Part shown: one piece after another, positions 21,431-29,131 of the stretch | Numbering within the stretch: position 1 is the stretch's first letter | How the letters are laid out: each line of letters opens with the position of its first letter | DNA from: an archaeon | GTDB lineage: Archaea; Halobacteriota; Syntropharchaeia; Alkanophagales; Methanospirareceae | DNA: 31,773 nucleotides | Reading direction: 5' to 3' | NCBI GenBank assembly: GCA_030019325.1 | Contig: JASEFB010000005.1 | Span: forward strand, 1-31,773 | Made by a program: the position numbers and the translations under genes | Notes under the pieces: generated by a model | The model's input: the letters and a program-made list of their open reading frames with translations, nothing else | Databases searched by the model: none | What the model was told of the DNA's origin: nothing

Positions 21431-23527
21431 TTAGGGACTTGTAAGCCACCCACGTATAAATATGGCTATCAAATATAAAGCGATAAAGAGAAGCACCACC
21501 AGCAATGCGAATCCCAGGCTTATTCCTATCACTGGTTCTGCTGGTGCCCCCTCTACTACCTCCTCTCGCCCATACCTGCTTGCCAGAATGTCTCTCCCAC
21601 CGCTATAGAATCTTCCGGGAATAGAGGGAATTATCTTATGATACACTTTATCGAGTGGATTTTCAATATACCTGGGTACAGAAGTAAAAAGCCTGGTTAT
21701 TCCACCTACAAAAAACATATAATAGAAACTATCTATGTACCACCTATTCCAGAAGAACTTATGGAGCATCTTCAGAGATGCATGCTTCTCCAACATACCC
21801 ACAGGATCTAACTTGCCCGAAAAGTAAAGTAAATATGCTGGCACGATACCTATAACCACGGAAATTACTGATAGAAGAGGAACTAATAAATGAGACATCG
21901 AATGCTCTCCAGCATGTTCAACGGGCAGATGAAGTTTTTCTATCAGGGTATAGCCGAATCCTTCTCCCAATAAATGCTCTAAGGGGAGACCCAATATGCC
22001 AAGTACGATAATCGTGATAGCTAAAACACCGCATGCAACTACCATTGTACGGTGGGCTTCACCGAGATGCGCACCTTTTTGCTTTAATTTTTCTACGTTT
22101 TTACTCTCCCTGCCATGAAAGACCATCCCCACGAAGCGAGTTGTGTAGAATGCAGTTATGACTACGGTAATTAAAGCGAGTAAGAATAAGGGGTAATTAT
22201 GGGTTGCCAGAGATGACGCAAGAATTGCATCTTTACTCCAGAAGCCAGGCAGTGGCGGAACACCCATCAGGGATAGAGCCGCAATAAACATAAAAATCCA
22301 GGTAAACGGCATGTACTTCCTGATGGAGCCCATATCGTCCATATAGATAGAATGTGCAGTGTGAATGACCGAGCCAGCGCAGAGGAAGAGACAAGCCTTG
22401 AACAGAGCATGATTTACCAAGTGAAATATTCCTGATGTAAAACCTCCCTCTAAACTGGAGATAGTTAATCCTGCTACTCCTAATGCAAGCATCATGTAGC
22501 CTATCTGACTAACGGTAGAAAATGCAAGCGCTTTTTTCAGCTCCAGAGCAGTCATACCTTGAGTAGCAGCCACGAAGGCGGTGATTGCACCCACCCATGC
22601 GATTAAAATGAAGAAATAAGAAGCTTCGCTGCACCCAGCTACCCAATAGCCGTAGAAGAAAATTGGTACTAATCTGGCAACCATATAAACCCCGCTTTTA
22701 ACCATCGTTGCTGCGTGAATCAGTGCTGAAACGGGACCAGGACCTGCCATAGCTTCCGGAAGCCACTCGTGAAGTGGAAACTGTGCTGACTTACCGATGG
22801 GTCCCGCAATAAGCATAATACTCATCAGTAAGATCATTCCCGATGACTTTGCCATTTCCGGTATCCAGATTGATGAAGTTTCATAGAGTTCCAGGATGTT
22901 TAAAGTCCCCGCATAGGAATACATTATTAAGATCCCACCCAACATGAGAACATCACCAGCAGATGTTACAACCATTGCTTTTAAGCCGCAATGGGAAGGA
23001 GTGGTGTATTTAGTGGGAGGAGGACCACCAATCCAGTATTTCTTCTCATCCTTATTGTAAAAACCTATCAGCCCCCAGCTACACAGACCTACCATTTTCC
23101 AGCCAACGAAGAGAAATACCAGGTTATTGGAAAGAACCAGGAGGAGCATACTTCCAATGAAAAGGTTCATCCACATCCACCACCTTGCTAAGGAAGGGTC
23201 CCCCTTCATATACCCCAGGGAGTAGACCATTATAATGAAGCTTATAACCGCAACTACATTTGCCATCACTATGCTCAGGGGATCAATCAAAACGCCGGCT
23301 TTCAATTCTATGGGCGAGGAAAGCCACACAAAGGCGCTCTCGAGCGGCAACTTCTCTGGATGGAATAAATAGGGTATGAACATCACGCTGCACAGAGCTG
23401 CGAGGAAAGAGAAGAATAATGCTCCATAATCTCTGAGCCTGGGATGGATTCTGGCTAAAACGGGAGATAAGAGCGCACCGGCAAAAGGAAAAAGGAAACA
23501 TAACCAGGCAACTTCCGCCGCTATCAT
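21431..23527 (-). CDS. nuoL: NuoL/ND5-like antiporter-type subunit, 698 aa, TM5 Glu replaced by Lys
   Basis: Complex I subunit L family: LLVLSNNLVFLFVGW, GLCSWGLIGFYNKD, an insert rich in Gly/Pro/Tyr (WIGGPPPTKYT), VVTSAGDVLMLGG, GKSAQFPLHEWLPEAMAGPG, PVSALIHAATMVKSGVYM and the NuoL-like C-terminal WNRWYIDSFYYMFF. The glutamate that is nearly invariant after FVGW is Lys144 here (codon AAA, 23096-23098). The final about 50 residues (EPVIGISLGFALL ... IRGWLTSP) match the tail of the 578-residue subunit, even in DNA. Its ATG overlaps the upstream stop as TAATG. No NuoA-K, Fpo or hydrogenase partner is nearby, so the host complex is unknown. Confidence 0.88.
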   Translation of the reverse strand: MIAAEVAWLCFLFPFAGALLSPVLARIHPRLRDYGALFFSFLAALCSVMFIPYLFHPEKLPLESAFVWLSSPIELKAGVLIDPLSIVMANVVAVISFIIMVYSLGYMKGDPSLARWWMWMNLFIGSMLLLVLSNNLVFLFVGWKMVGLCSWGLIGFYNKDEKKYWIGGPPPTKYTTPSHCGLKAMVVTSAGDVLMLGGILIMYSYAGTLNILELYETSSIWIPEMAKSSGMILLMSIMLIAGPIGKSAQFPLHEWLPEAMAGPGPVSALIHAATMVKSGVYMVARLVPIFFYGYWVAGCSEASYFFILIAWVGAITAFVAATQGMTALELKKALAFSTVSQIGYMMLALGVAGLTISSLEGGFTSGIFHLVNHALFKACLFLCAGSVIHTAHSIYMDDMGSIRKYMPFTWIFMFIAALSLMGVPPLPGFWSKDAILASSLATHNYPLFLLALITVVITAFYTTRFVGMVFHGRESKNVEKLKQKGAHLGEAHRTMVVACGVLAITIIVLGILGLPLEHLLGEGFGYTLIEKLHLPVEHAGEHSMSHLLVPLLSVISVVIGIVPAYLLYFSGKLDPVGMLEKHASLKMLHKFFWNRWYIDSFYYMFFVGGITRLFTSVPRYIENPLDKVYHKIIPSIPGRFYSGGRDILASRYGREEVVEGAPAEPVIGISLGFALLVVLLFIALYLIAIFIRGWLTSP

Positions 23528-25032
23528 TATGGCACCACCCCCAATCCAAACATTGAATTAATATCCCTCAATATTGGAGGATACGGCATCAAAAAGATCC
23601 AGATAATCCCCATGATGAAACAGAGAAATGCGAGGAGTAACACCGGGATGAGCATACTCCACGGTATCTCTTCTATCTTCACTTCCTTTTCTTCCTCCTC
23701 TTCTACCCTTATATACATATATTCAATCACACGCCAGAAATAAAATACGATAAGAAGCGTGCTGAAGAATATCACCCCTACGAATACAAATTTGCCTGCC
23801 TCCAGGCAGGCGAGTGCTAAATACAATTTCGTGACGAAACCCACGCTTGGTGGCATTCCTATCATCGCGAGAGCAGCTAAAATGAAGGCAATGTTTGTAT
23901 ACGGCATTTTCCTTCCCAAACCACGGAAATCGGTTATATCCCACAGATCAAACTTGTAAATAAAAGCACCGGCAGCTAAAAACATACAGGCCTTCATCAA
24001 TGCATGGTTCAGTATATGCATCAATGCTGGAGTCAGTCCGAAAGTGGTGGAAGTGGAAAGCCCCACAGCGAGCATAATATATCCCATGTTTGCCACCGAG
24101 GAATAGGCAAGCATCCGCTTTAAATTTATCTGCGCTATCGCAAGGATAGAGCCATAAAGCATGGCTATCGCCGCTACCCAGCAAAGAAAATCGAATAGTG
24201 GCAAGAATTTGATAAAATCTAAAGTGAATACGGAAAAGCAGACCCTTATGAATGCATAGGTGCAGACCTCGATGATAATGCCGGAAAGCAGTGCACTTAT
24301 CTCCGAGGGTGCAAACGCATGCGCATCAGGTAACCATATATGAAGCGGGAAGAGCGCCATTTTTATGCTCAGTCCCACGAGGAAGAGGACAAAAGCAGCC
24401 TGAACTACTCTATTCCCATACAAAGGTGGTAATAAAAGCGAGAGGTCATGCATGTTCAGCGAACCCGTGACCGAATACAGGAAACCTATCCCCAACAAAA
24501 AGAAACACGCACCGATAGAACCCATTACGAGATAAACAAAGCTTGCTTTCAGTGCTATTCCCCCTCTCGAAGCTATTAACGCATAGCCAGATAAAGCCGT
24601 TATCTCGATGAACACGTACATATTGAATATATCGCCGGTCACCGTTATACCGCATAGTCCGGTGATGAGGAGTTGATAAATGGTATAAAAGGGGACAATT
24701 TTGTGAGGTAACTCGTGCTCTATGCTTCTCTTTGAATATATCACGCATAACAGGGCTAAGAAGAGGAGTATGATCAATATGTAAGCATTCAACGCATCAA
24801 TGGCATATTCTATGCCCCATGGTGGCTTCCACCCACCAAGCCAGTAATGTATAGTTCCTACCGTGAGGACGTGATGCAGGATAAAAATAGCCATGACGAG
24901 TTGAACGAGAATGGTAGCACTGGAGATGAAACAGCACGACTTCTTGTTTAGCCAGCCGGCAATCAAAATAGTGAACGCGGAAAGCAGCGATAGTGCGACC
25001 ACCAGCACGGGAAAATGTTCAACTATCAGCAT
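23527..25032 (-). CDS. MrpD-type antiporter-like subunit, 501 aa, TM8 Lys replaced by Glu
   Basis: Near full-length paralogue of the 507-residue protein at 4181, alignable without gaps from the first residue through TM8. Glu143 (YVFIEITALSGY) and Lys224 (LSIKMALFPLHIWLPDAH) are kept, but Lys255 of the paralogue is Glu255 here (GIIIEVCTYAFIR; codon GAG at 24268-24270). The TM12 lysine (GFVTKLYLALA) is kept. First gene of the operon with the NuoL-like and NuoM-like genes; its stop overlaps the next start as TAATG, exactly as in the 4181/5704 pair. ATG 25032 has GAGGGGG about 13 bases upstream. A charge swap at a channel lysine suggests altered ion choice or loss of transport. Confidence 0.87.
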   Translation of the reverse strand: MLIVEHFPVLVVALSLLSAFTILIAGWLNKKSCCFISSATILVQLVMAIFILHHVLTVGTIHYWLGGWKPPWGIEYAIDALNAYILIILLFLALLCVIYSKRSIEHELPHKIVPFYTIYQLLITGLCGITVTGDIFNMYVFIEITALSGYALIASRGGIALKASFVYLVMGSIGACFFLLGIGFLYSVTGSLNMHDLSLLLPPLYGNRVVQAAFVLFLVGLSIKMALFPLHIWLPDAHAFAPSEISALLSGIIIEVCTYAFIRVCFSVFTLDFIKFLPLFDFLCWVAAIAMLYGSILAIAQINLKRMLAYSSVANMGYIMLAVGLSTSTTFGLTPALMHILNHALMKACMFLAAGAFIYKFDLWDITDFRGLGRKMPYTNIAFILAALAMIGMPPSVGFVTKLYLALACLEAGKFVFVGVIFFSTLLIVFYFWRVIEYMYIRVEEEEEKEVKIEEIPWSMLIPVLLLAFLCFIMGIIWIFLMPYPPILRDINSMFGLGVVP

Positions 25033-25172
25033 CCGCTTTTATTACCCCCTCGGTTCCATGAGACTGTGGCACATTTTTCCCACATCCAACTTGTGTCACG
25101 GATGCCTTAAAGCTTTCGATTTTTTCAGCAAAGACACCCGTGGCACGCCTTAAACTATCCTTTCTTCGAGAG

Positions 25173-25193
25173 AAATCGAAATATATTTATATA
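25173..25193 (+). promoter_or_regulatory. Promoter shared with the 14424 gene
   Basis: Identical over 21 bases to 14337-14357: TCGAAA element plus TATATTTATATA. It lies 56 bases upstream of ATG 25249. The conserved leader stretch ATAGGAGTTTCAGATA follows. Confidence 0.65.
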
Positions 25194-25248
25194 TCCTTTA
25201 CAAAGATACAAAACGGACGATGATAAGGGATAGGAGTTTCAGATAATA

Positions 25249-26235
25249 ATGGGCATAAAAGAATCCTTTGAGAAGGTGATACTGGATGGTCGGACATTAA
25301 TAGCGATACTCCTTGTAGCGATTTTATGGCGAACATTCATAAGCCTTGATGGAGAGATAGCCCTTTGGGAGAGTATGTGCTCGGGCATTGCTCTTATCAT
25401 ATTTGGGTGGGTTCTCTTCGCTTACCTGTATTCCATGCCCAGGGAAGTGATAGGCTGGATAATTTCAAAGTATATCTATCAGGGGATTACCGTTTGCCTG
25501 GTCACTATAAACATTTATGCTCTTATTTACTACGGGCTGAGATGGCATGAGTTGCTGACTGTAGAAGCTTATCCGCCCCTGGATCTCCTGTTCAGAGATA
25601 TACGATACATCGCATTGGTGGTGTTTTATTGCGCAGTAATATGGTCGGCGAAGTATGTAAAAAAGGTGCACGAGGTTTATATATCGCGGTTTAAAGAGAA
25701 GACGCTTATCAAGCTCATATCACCCTATTTATACCCTCGGGTTAAAAAGCTGAGCGAAATGAGCGTGAGTGAATTAATAGGCACGGTGATAACTGATGAA
25801 CGAACATTAATAGTGATCATAGGTCTCACCTTTTTATGGCGAACATTCATAAGCTTTGACTTCAAAATAGCGCTTTGGGAAAGTATGTGCTCAGGTATTG
25901 CTCTGTTCATCATGGGCTGGCTCCTTTTCGCTTATATCTATTCTCAGTCTAGAAAACAAAGGGACTGGTTGGATTTGGTCAAGGTCTACCATAGCATTGC
26001 CCTTGGTGTACTGGCTATAAACCTGTATGCTCTTGTTTACTATGGAATGAGGTGGTATAGCCTTGCGGTCTTAGGAGAAGAAGCTTTTGTGCCACTGGAT
26101 TTCCTTTTCAGAGATGCCAGCTATTTTGCGCTGGTGATATTTTATTGTGCATCAATAGTGCTCTCGAAGTTTCTAAAAAGGGCGTATGAGGAATATACGT
26201 TGCTATCCGCGGAAGTATCGAGGGCAAGGCAGTAA
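25249..26235 (+). CDS. 8-TM internally duplicated membrane protein, 328 aa, unknown family
   Basis: Starts MGIKESFEKVILDGRT and has two units of about four helices each. Unit 1 (about residues 8-145) has WRTFISLDGEIALWESMCSG, INIYALIYYGLRW and PLDLLFRDIRY. Unit 2 (about 172-325) has WRTFISFDFKIALWESMCSG, INLYALVYYGMRW and PLDFLFRDASYF. A basic stretch (RFKEKTLIKLISPYLYPRVK) links the units and probably lies in the cytoplasm. It is a paralogue of the proteins at 14424 and 15604 and stands divergent from the antiporter operon starting at 25032. No recognised catalytic motif. The placement beside antiporter genes suggests a role with them. Confidence 0.86.
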   Translation: MGIKESFEKVILDGRTLIAILLVAILWRTFISLDGEIALWESMCSGIALIIFGWVLFAYLYSMPREVIGWIISKYIYQGITVCLVTINIYALIYYGLRWHELLTVEAYPPLDLLFRDIRYIALVVFYCAVIWSAKYVKKVHEVYISRFKEKTLIKLISPYLYPRVKKLSEMSVSELIGTVITDERTLIVIIGLTFLWRTFISFDFKIALWESMCSGIALFIMGWLLFAYIYSQSRKQRDWLDLVKVYHSIALGVLAINLYALVYYGMRWYSLAVLGEEAFVPLDFLFRDASYFALVIFYCASIVLSKFLKRAYEEYTLLSAEVSRARQ

Positions 26236-26283
26236 GTGACCCGACAAAAGTTTTGATTTGAAATTGATCTTTTTTCAGGAAAT

Positions 26284-26293
26284 TTTATAAATA
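26284..26293 (+). promoter_or_regulatory. TATA box of the HEPN/MNT operon
   Basis: TTTATAAATA is centred about 26 bases before ATG 26315, so the transcript probably has almost no leader. Confidence 0.5.
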
Positions 26294-26314
26294 TTAGATG
26301 CAAATAATAAGAAA

Positions 26315-26707
26315 ATGGCGAGAAGAGATGAAGATTGGCTAAGGCAGGCAAAAAGAGATTTGGAGCATGCTCGGCATGCTCTTGATGATAGGGATTATGA
26401 ATGGTCTTGTTTTGCTGCTCAGCAGGCTGCGGAAAAAGCGGTGAAAGCTCTTTATCAGAGAATCGGTGCTGATGCATGGGGACATTCAGTAAGCACTCTG
26501 CTTTCTAATCTACCCTCTCACATTTACCCAGGAGATGTATTAATAGATAAAGCAAAGGAACTAGATATGCATTATATCCCTTCTCGTTATCCTAATTCCT
26601 ATCCTTCCGGTGCACCTTTAGATTTTTACACGGGAGAAGGAGCAAAAAGAGTAATAGGATATGCAGAGGAAATTATCACATTCTGTGAGGATAAGATATT
26701 TCGATAA
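26315..26707 (+). CDS. HEPN-domain protein, 130 aa
   Basis: All-helical HEPN protein: DWLRQAKRDLEHARHALDD, then EWSCFAAQQAAEKAVKALYQ (the helix typical of the family), GHSVSTLL and DMHYIPSRYPNSYPSG. HEPN proteins paired with MNT nucleotidyltransferases usually form toxin-antitoxin systems, the HEPN part being an RNase in many cases. The classic R-x4-6-H RNase motif is not obvious. This subtype instead carries the RYPN stretch (Arg91), so the activity is uncertain. It overlaps the MNT gene that follows and is probably co-translated with it. Confidence 0.88.
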   Translation: MARRDEDWLRQAKRDLEHARHALDDRDYEWSCFAAQQAAEKAVKALYQRIGADAWGHSVSTLLSNLPSHIYPGDVLIDKAKELDMHYIPSRYPNSYPSGAPLDFYTGEGAKRVIGYAEEIITFCEDKIFR

Positions 26708-27068
26708 GAAGTTAGTGGAAGAATCACTCAGGGGGTATCTGAAAGAGATAGAGGGAAAACACCCTGAAGTAGAGCGGGTACTCCTCTTCGGCTCCTTTGT
26801 TCGTAATGAAAGCGTTCCGGGGAGTGATATAGATTTGCTTGTGATATTGAAAGGGTCAGAAGAGTCTTTCTTGAAAAGGATACCACAATTTTTACCTTCT
26901 CGGTTCCCGGTAGGGGTGGATGTATTTCCTTATACAGAGAAAGAGGTGGAAAAGATGAAGGGCGAAGGGAATTTCTTCATAAGAAAAGCTTTAGAAGAAG
27001 GAGTGGAGGTTTTTAGTAAAAGATCAGGCATCATAATATCATCCGCTGGTGAGAAGTCATTTAAATAA
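26685..27068 (+). CDS. MNT-type minimal nucleotidyltransferase, about 127 aa
   Basis: Pol-beta superfamily protein with the complete signature: GSFVRNESVPGSDIDLLV (GS, then the two metal-binding Asp residues) and the third Asp in VGVDVFPY. In known HEPN/MNT pairs the MNT enzyme AMPylates and neutralises the HEPN toxin, so this is the probable antitoxin. GTG 26685 is my preferred start because it keeps the overlap with the HEPN gene short (23 bases). ATG 26661 would add eight residues. The C-terminal 20 residues are less conserved and may be species-specific. Confidence 0.88.
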   Translation: MRIRYFDKKLVEESLRGYLKEIEGKHPEVERVLLFGSFVRNESVPGSDIDLLVILKGSEESFLKRIPQFLPSRFPVGVDVFPYTEKEVEKMKGEGNFFIRKALEEGVEVFSKRSGIIISSAGEKSFK

Positions 27069-27123
27069 TCGCTGTTATAGATATTAAATTAGGAGAAGGA
27101 AGGTGGAAATAAAGAAGGAATTC

Positions 27124-27318
27124 TTAGCATGGAAGGAAATAAAGACCGGTGGAGGAGGCTATTTTCTTCTCCACCCCATAGAGGTAATGGTCATGTTGAT
27201 GTGCGAGGTCTGTCGGTGTCTCTTCAGGCGTTTCCGGAGCCCACTTATCAACTTGTAAAAAGGGGTCCGCATCAAAGTCAGGTTCTTTTCTTTCCCTCAT
27301 TCGTGTTACTACTTTCAC
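27124..27318 (-). CDS. Short protein resembling the C-terminal part of a VapB-type antitoxin, 64 aa
   Basis: Reads MKVVTRMRERKEPDFDADPF, then LQVDKWAPETPEE and TDLAHQHDHYLYGVEKK before an unrelated-looking tail. The D-P-(L/F)-x-x-V ... D-L-A-x-x-H-D-x-Y-L-Y-G pattern is that of antitoxins partnered with PIN-domain toxins. No PIN toxin gene follows: the space to the left is the MNT gene on the other strand. The start (GTG 27318 or ATG 27300) is uncertain. It may be a remnant. Confidence 0.35.
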   Translation of the reverse strand: MKVVTRMRERKEPDFDADPFLQVDKWAPETPEETPTDLAHQHDHYLYGVEKKIASSTGLYFLPC

Positions 27319-27389
27319 CTCTTCGGGCGGAGAGGAACTCTCTCCATGAATGCCCTTAAATATTAACTTACATAAAATAAAGGATATTT

Positions 27390-27528
27390 GTTTACCGCCG
27401 AGATCACGGAGAGCGCTGAGATGATGAAATAAGATAGTAAATATTTTTCCTGACTCTCTGTGTAAGCCCTTTCAGGGCTTGCGGGGACGTGGGGCGGAGC
27501 CCCACACTCTGCGGGCTCCGCGGTAAAC
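27390..27528. repeat. Inverted-repeat element containing dispersed hairpin repeat, copy 3
   Basis: The ends GTTTACCGCCGAG (27390-27402) and CTCCGCGGTAAAC (27516-27528) are inverted with one mismatch. Inside lie AAGCCCTTTCAGGGCTT (27464-27480) and GTGGGGCGGAGCCCCAC (27489-27505). The arms are degenerate forms of the CCGCAGAG repeat at 15398. The rest of the gap 27319-27647 holds nothing recognisable. Confidence 0.65.
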
Positions 27529-27647
27529 AAGTACTCCTGGGCGCATTCCCCGGTAATAGCTTGGAGAAGCTCACCCTCAAAGAGAAAAGAGACGCTGAGT
27601 AAAGAGCAAAATTATAGTTTATATCATGCAAAAGAATAGAGGTTATT

Positions 27648-29039
27648 CTATACAAAAGACGTGAGCGTTAGCTTAAGAACGTCTTCGGTGATCACATTCT
27701 CCAGGCAATGTAATTGGGTATCCGGGCGGTTGTAATAGAGGATAACACTCCTGTCGAGCACAGTCAACTTAAAGCGATTTGTTACCATGTGACTCAGCTC
27801 TTCGCCCAATGTGCATCCGGTAGGCATTCCAAATACTCCTATGTTTCCTGCCTCCCTTAACTCCGGTATCCAATAAGAGAATAACTCCAGCATTCTCTCA
27901 AGATTGTCCAGTGTTTTCAAACGATATTGATAATCTAACGTATCCGTTCCGATAATAACCGTGACCGGAGGTTCTAAACTGGAAATGAAATCCCTGAACA
28001 TTGAAAAATCTTCCTCCATTGACAGACCTGCCAAAACCTTCACGTTCTCTCTTACCTCTTTCTTCTCCCTTCTTACCTCAAAGACGGTGAGATACTTCAG
28101 ATAATCCTCTTCCTTCACGAAGGGCAATATCCCCCTCCTCAACCTCCTCTCATCCCATCCACTACTCGGGATCTTCACACAATGATTCCCTTGCTGTACA
28201 CTGTTTATAATCAGGTGAGCGATGATGGATTGATATCCTAAGAGCGATAAATCATCTCCATATTCTACCAGAGCAGTGCTTCCCCTGCTTAATCCACCTT
28301 CCAGAATCCTATCCATCTCCACACAACCCGTAGATATGTATGCAGGAGTATTTGGCACAATCTCAACTCTTCTCGGCTTCTCTACTTTCCTCATCTCGAA
28401 AGGACTGAAATAACGAAATCTTCCTCCGTCCAGCGTAAACCCATATTTATGCTGGTCTATTCTGACTCCTCTTAGTTTCTTTATCACCAATTCCCTCGCC
28501 CTTCGGTAATCTATGGTTATCCGGCTGAGCTCCACTATCCCGTCAACCATATAATCAAACGGAGTTGCCTCAATTCCTTCAGATACGAGTATCAAATTCA
28601 TCTTGTATTCCGTTGCGTAATGCCTTACGAGGTCAGTTATCGCAGCTTCCAGCACTTCTATCTTCTCCTCTTTTGCTTCCGCTGATGCTATCGCCTCCCA
28701 GCTATCAATGACGAGAATAGCGGGTTTCTCTGCCTCTTTCAATTTCTCGTAAAGAACGTCAGAAAAGGAGCGCAATCCCGGAAACGGTTTTGATGAGATA
28801 TACAACTTCGTTGCATCTATAACGCTAAAGTGGGCACGTTCTTCCAGCCATGGAAATTGCTCGTAAAGAGCGGGTAGTGAGACCCTCGTTGAAAGATATA
28901 CCGCATTGTCACCCCCGAACTCGTTGAGTATCTCAAAAACGAGCATTGTCTTCCCTGTTCCATGCAAGCCCTTTATCAGCAGTGAAAATCCCTTCTCTGA
29001 GGACAATGCCTCATCCAATTCAGGTAATACCTTTGTCAT
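27648..29039 (-). CDS. GvpD/RAD55-like P-loop ATPase, 463 aa (copy 1)
   Basis: The N-terminal RecA-fold domain has Walker A GLHGTGKT (24-31) and Walker B ILVIDSWE (108-115). The C-terminal half (about 215-463) looks like a second RecA-like lobe (STGCVEMDRILEGGLSRGST) in which the P-loop is replaced by VEYGDDLSLLGYQ, so it probably does not bind ATP. This layout, the length and the basic tracts (RRARELVIKKLRGVR) fit archaeal GvpD-like and KaiC-like ATPases, known or thought to be regulatory. No gas vesicle gene is in the window. Close paralogue of the next gene upstream, 92 bases away; probably co-transcribed. Confidence 0.78.
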   Translation of the reverse strand: MTKVLPELDEALSSEKGFSLLIKGLHGTGKTMLVFEILNEFGGDNAVYLSTRVSLPALYEQFPWLEERAHFSVIDATKLYISSKPFPGLRSFSDVLYEKLKEAEKPAILVIDSWEAIASAEAKEEKIEVLEAAITDLVRHYATEYKMNLILVSEGIEATPFDYMVDGIVELSRITIDYRRARELVIKKLRGVRIDQHKYGFTLDGGRFRYFSPFEMRKVEKPRRVEIVPNTPAYISTGCVEMDRILEGGLSRGSTALVEYGDDLSLLGYQSIIAHLIINSVQQGNHCVKIPSSGWDERRLRRGILPFVKEEDYLKYLTVFEVRREKKEVRENVKVLAGLSMEEDFSMFRDFISSLEPPVTVIIGTDTLDYQYRLKTLDNLERMLELFSYWIPELREAGNIGVFGMPTGCTLGEELSHMVTNRFKLTVLDRSVILYYNRPDTQLHCLENVITEDVLKLTLTSFV

Positions 29040-29131
29040 TATCTATCTGCCAAGCCCTCTTTTTGCCTTTTACTCTTTTCACTTACTTTTCGACGCCTCT
29101 GAGGAGGGGCTCCATCTTCTTCATTCACACT

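Noticed and set aside
15375..27528. CRISPR-like repeats
   Set aside because: The repeats are few, inverted and not regularly spaced, and no cas gene is present.
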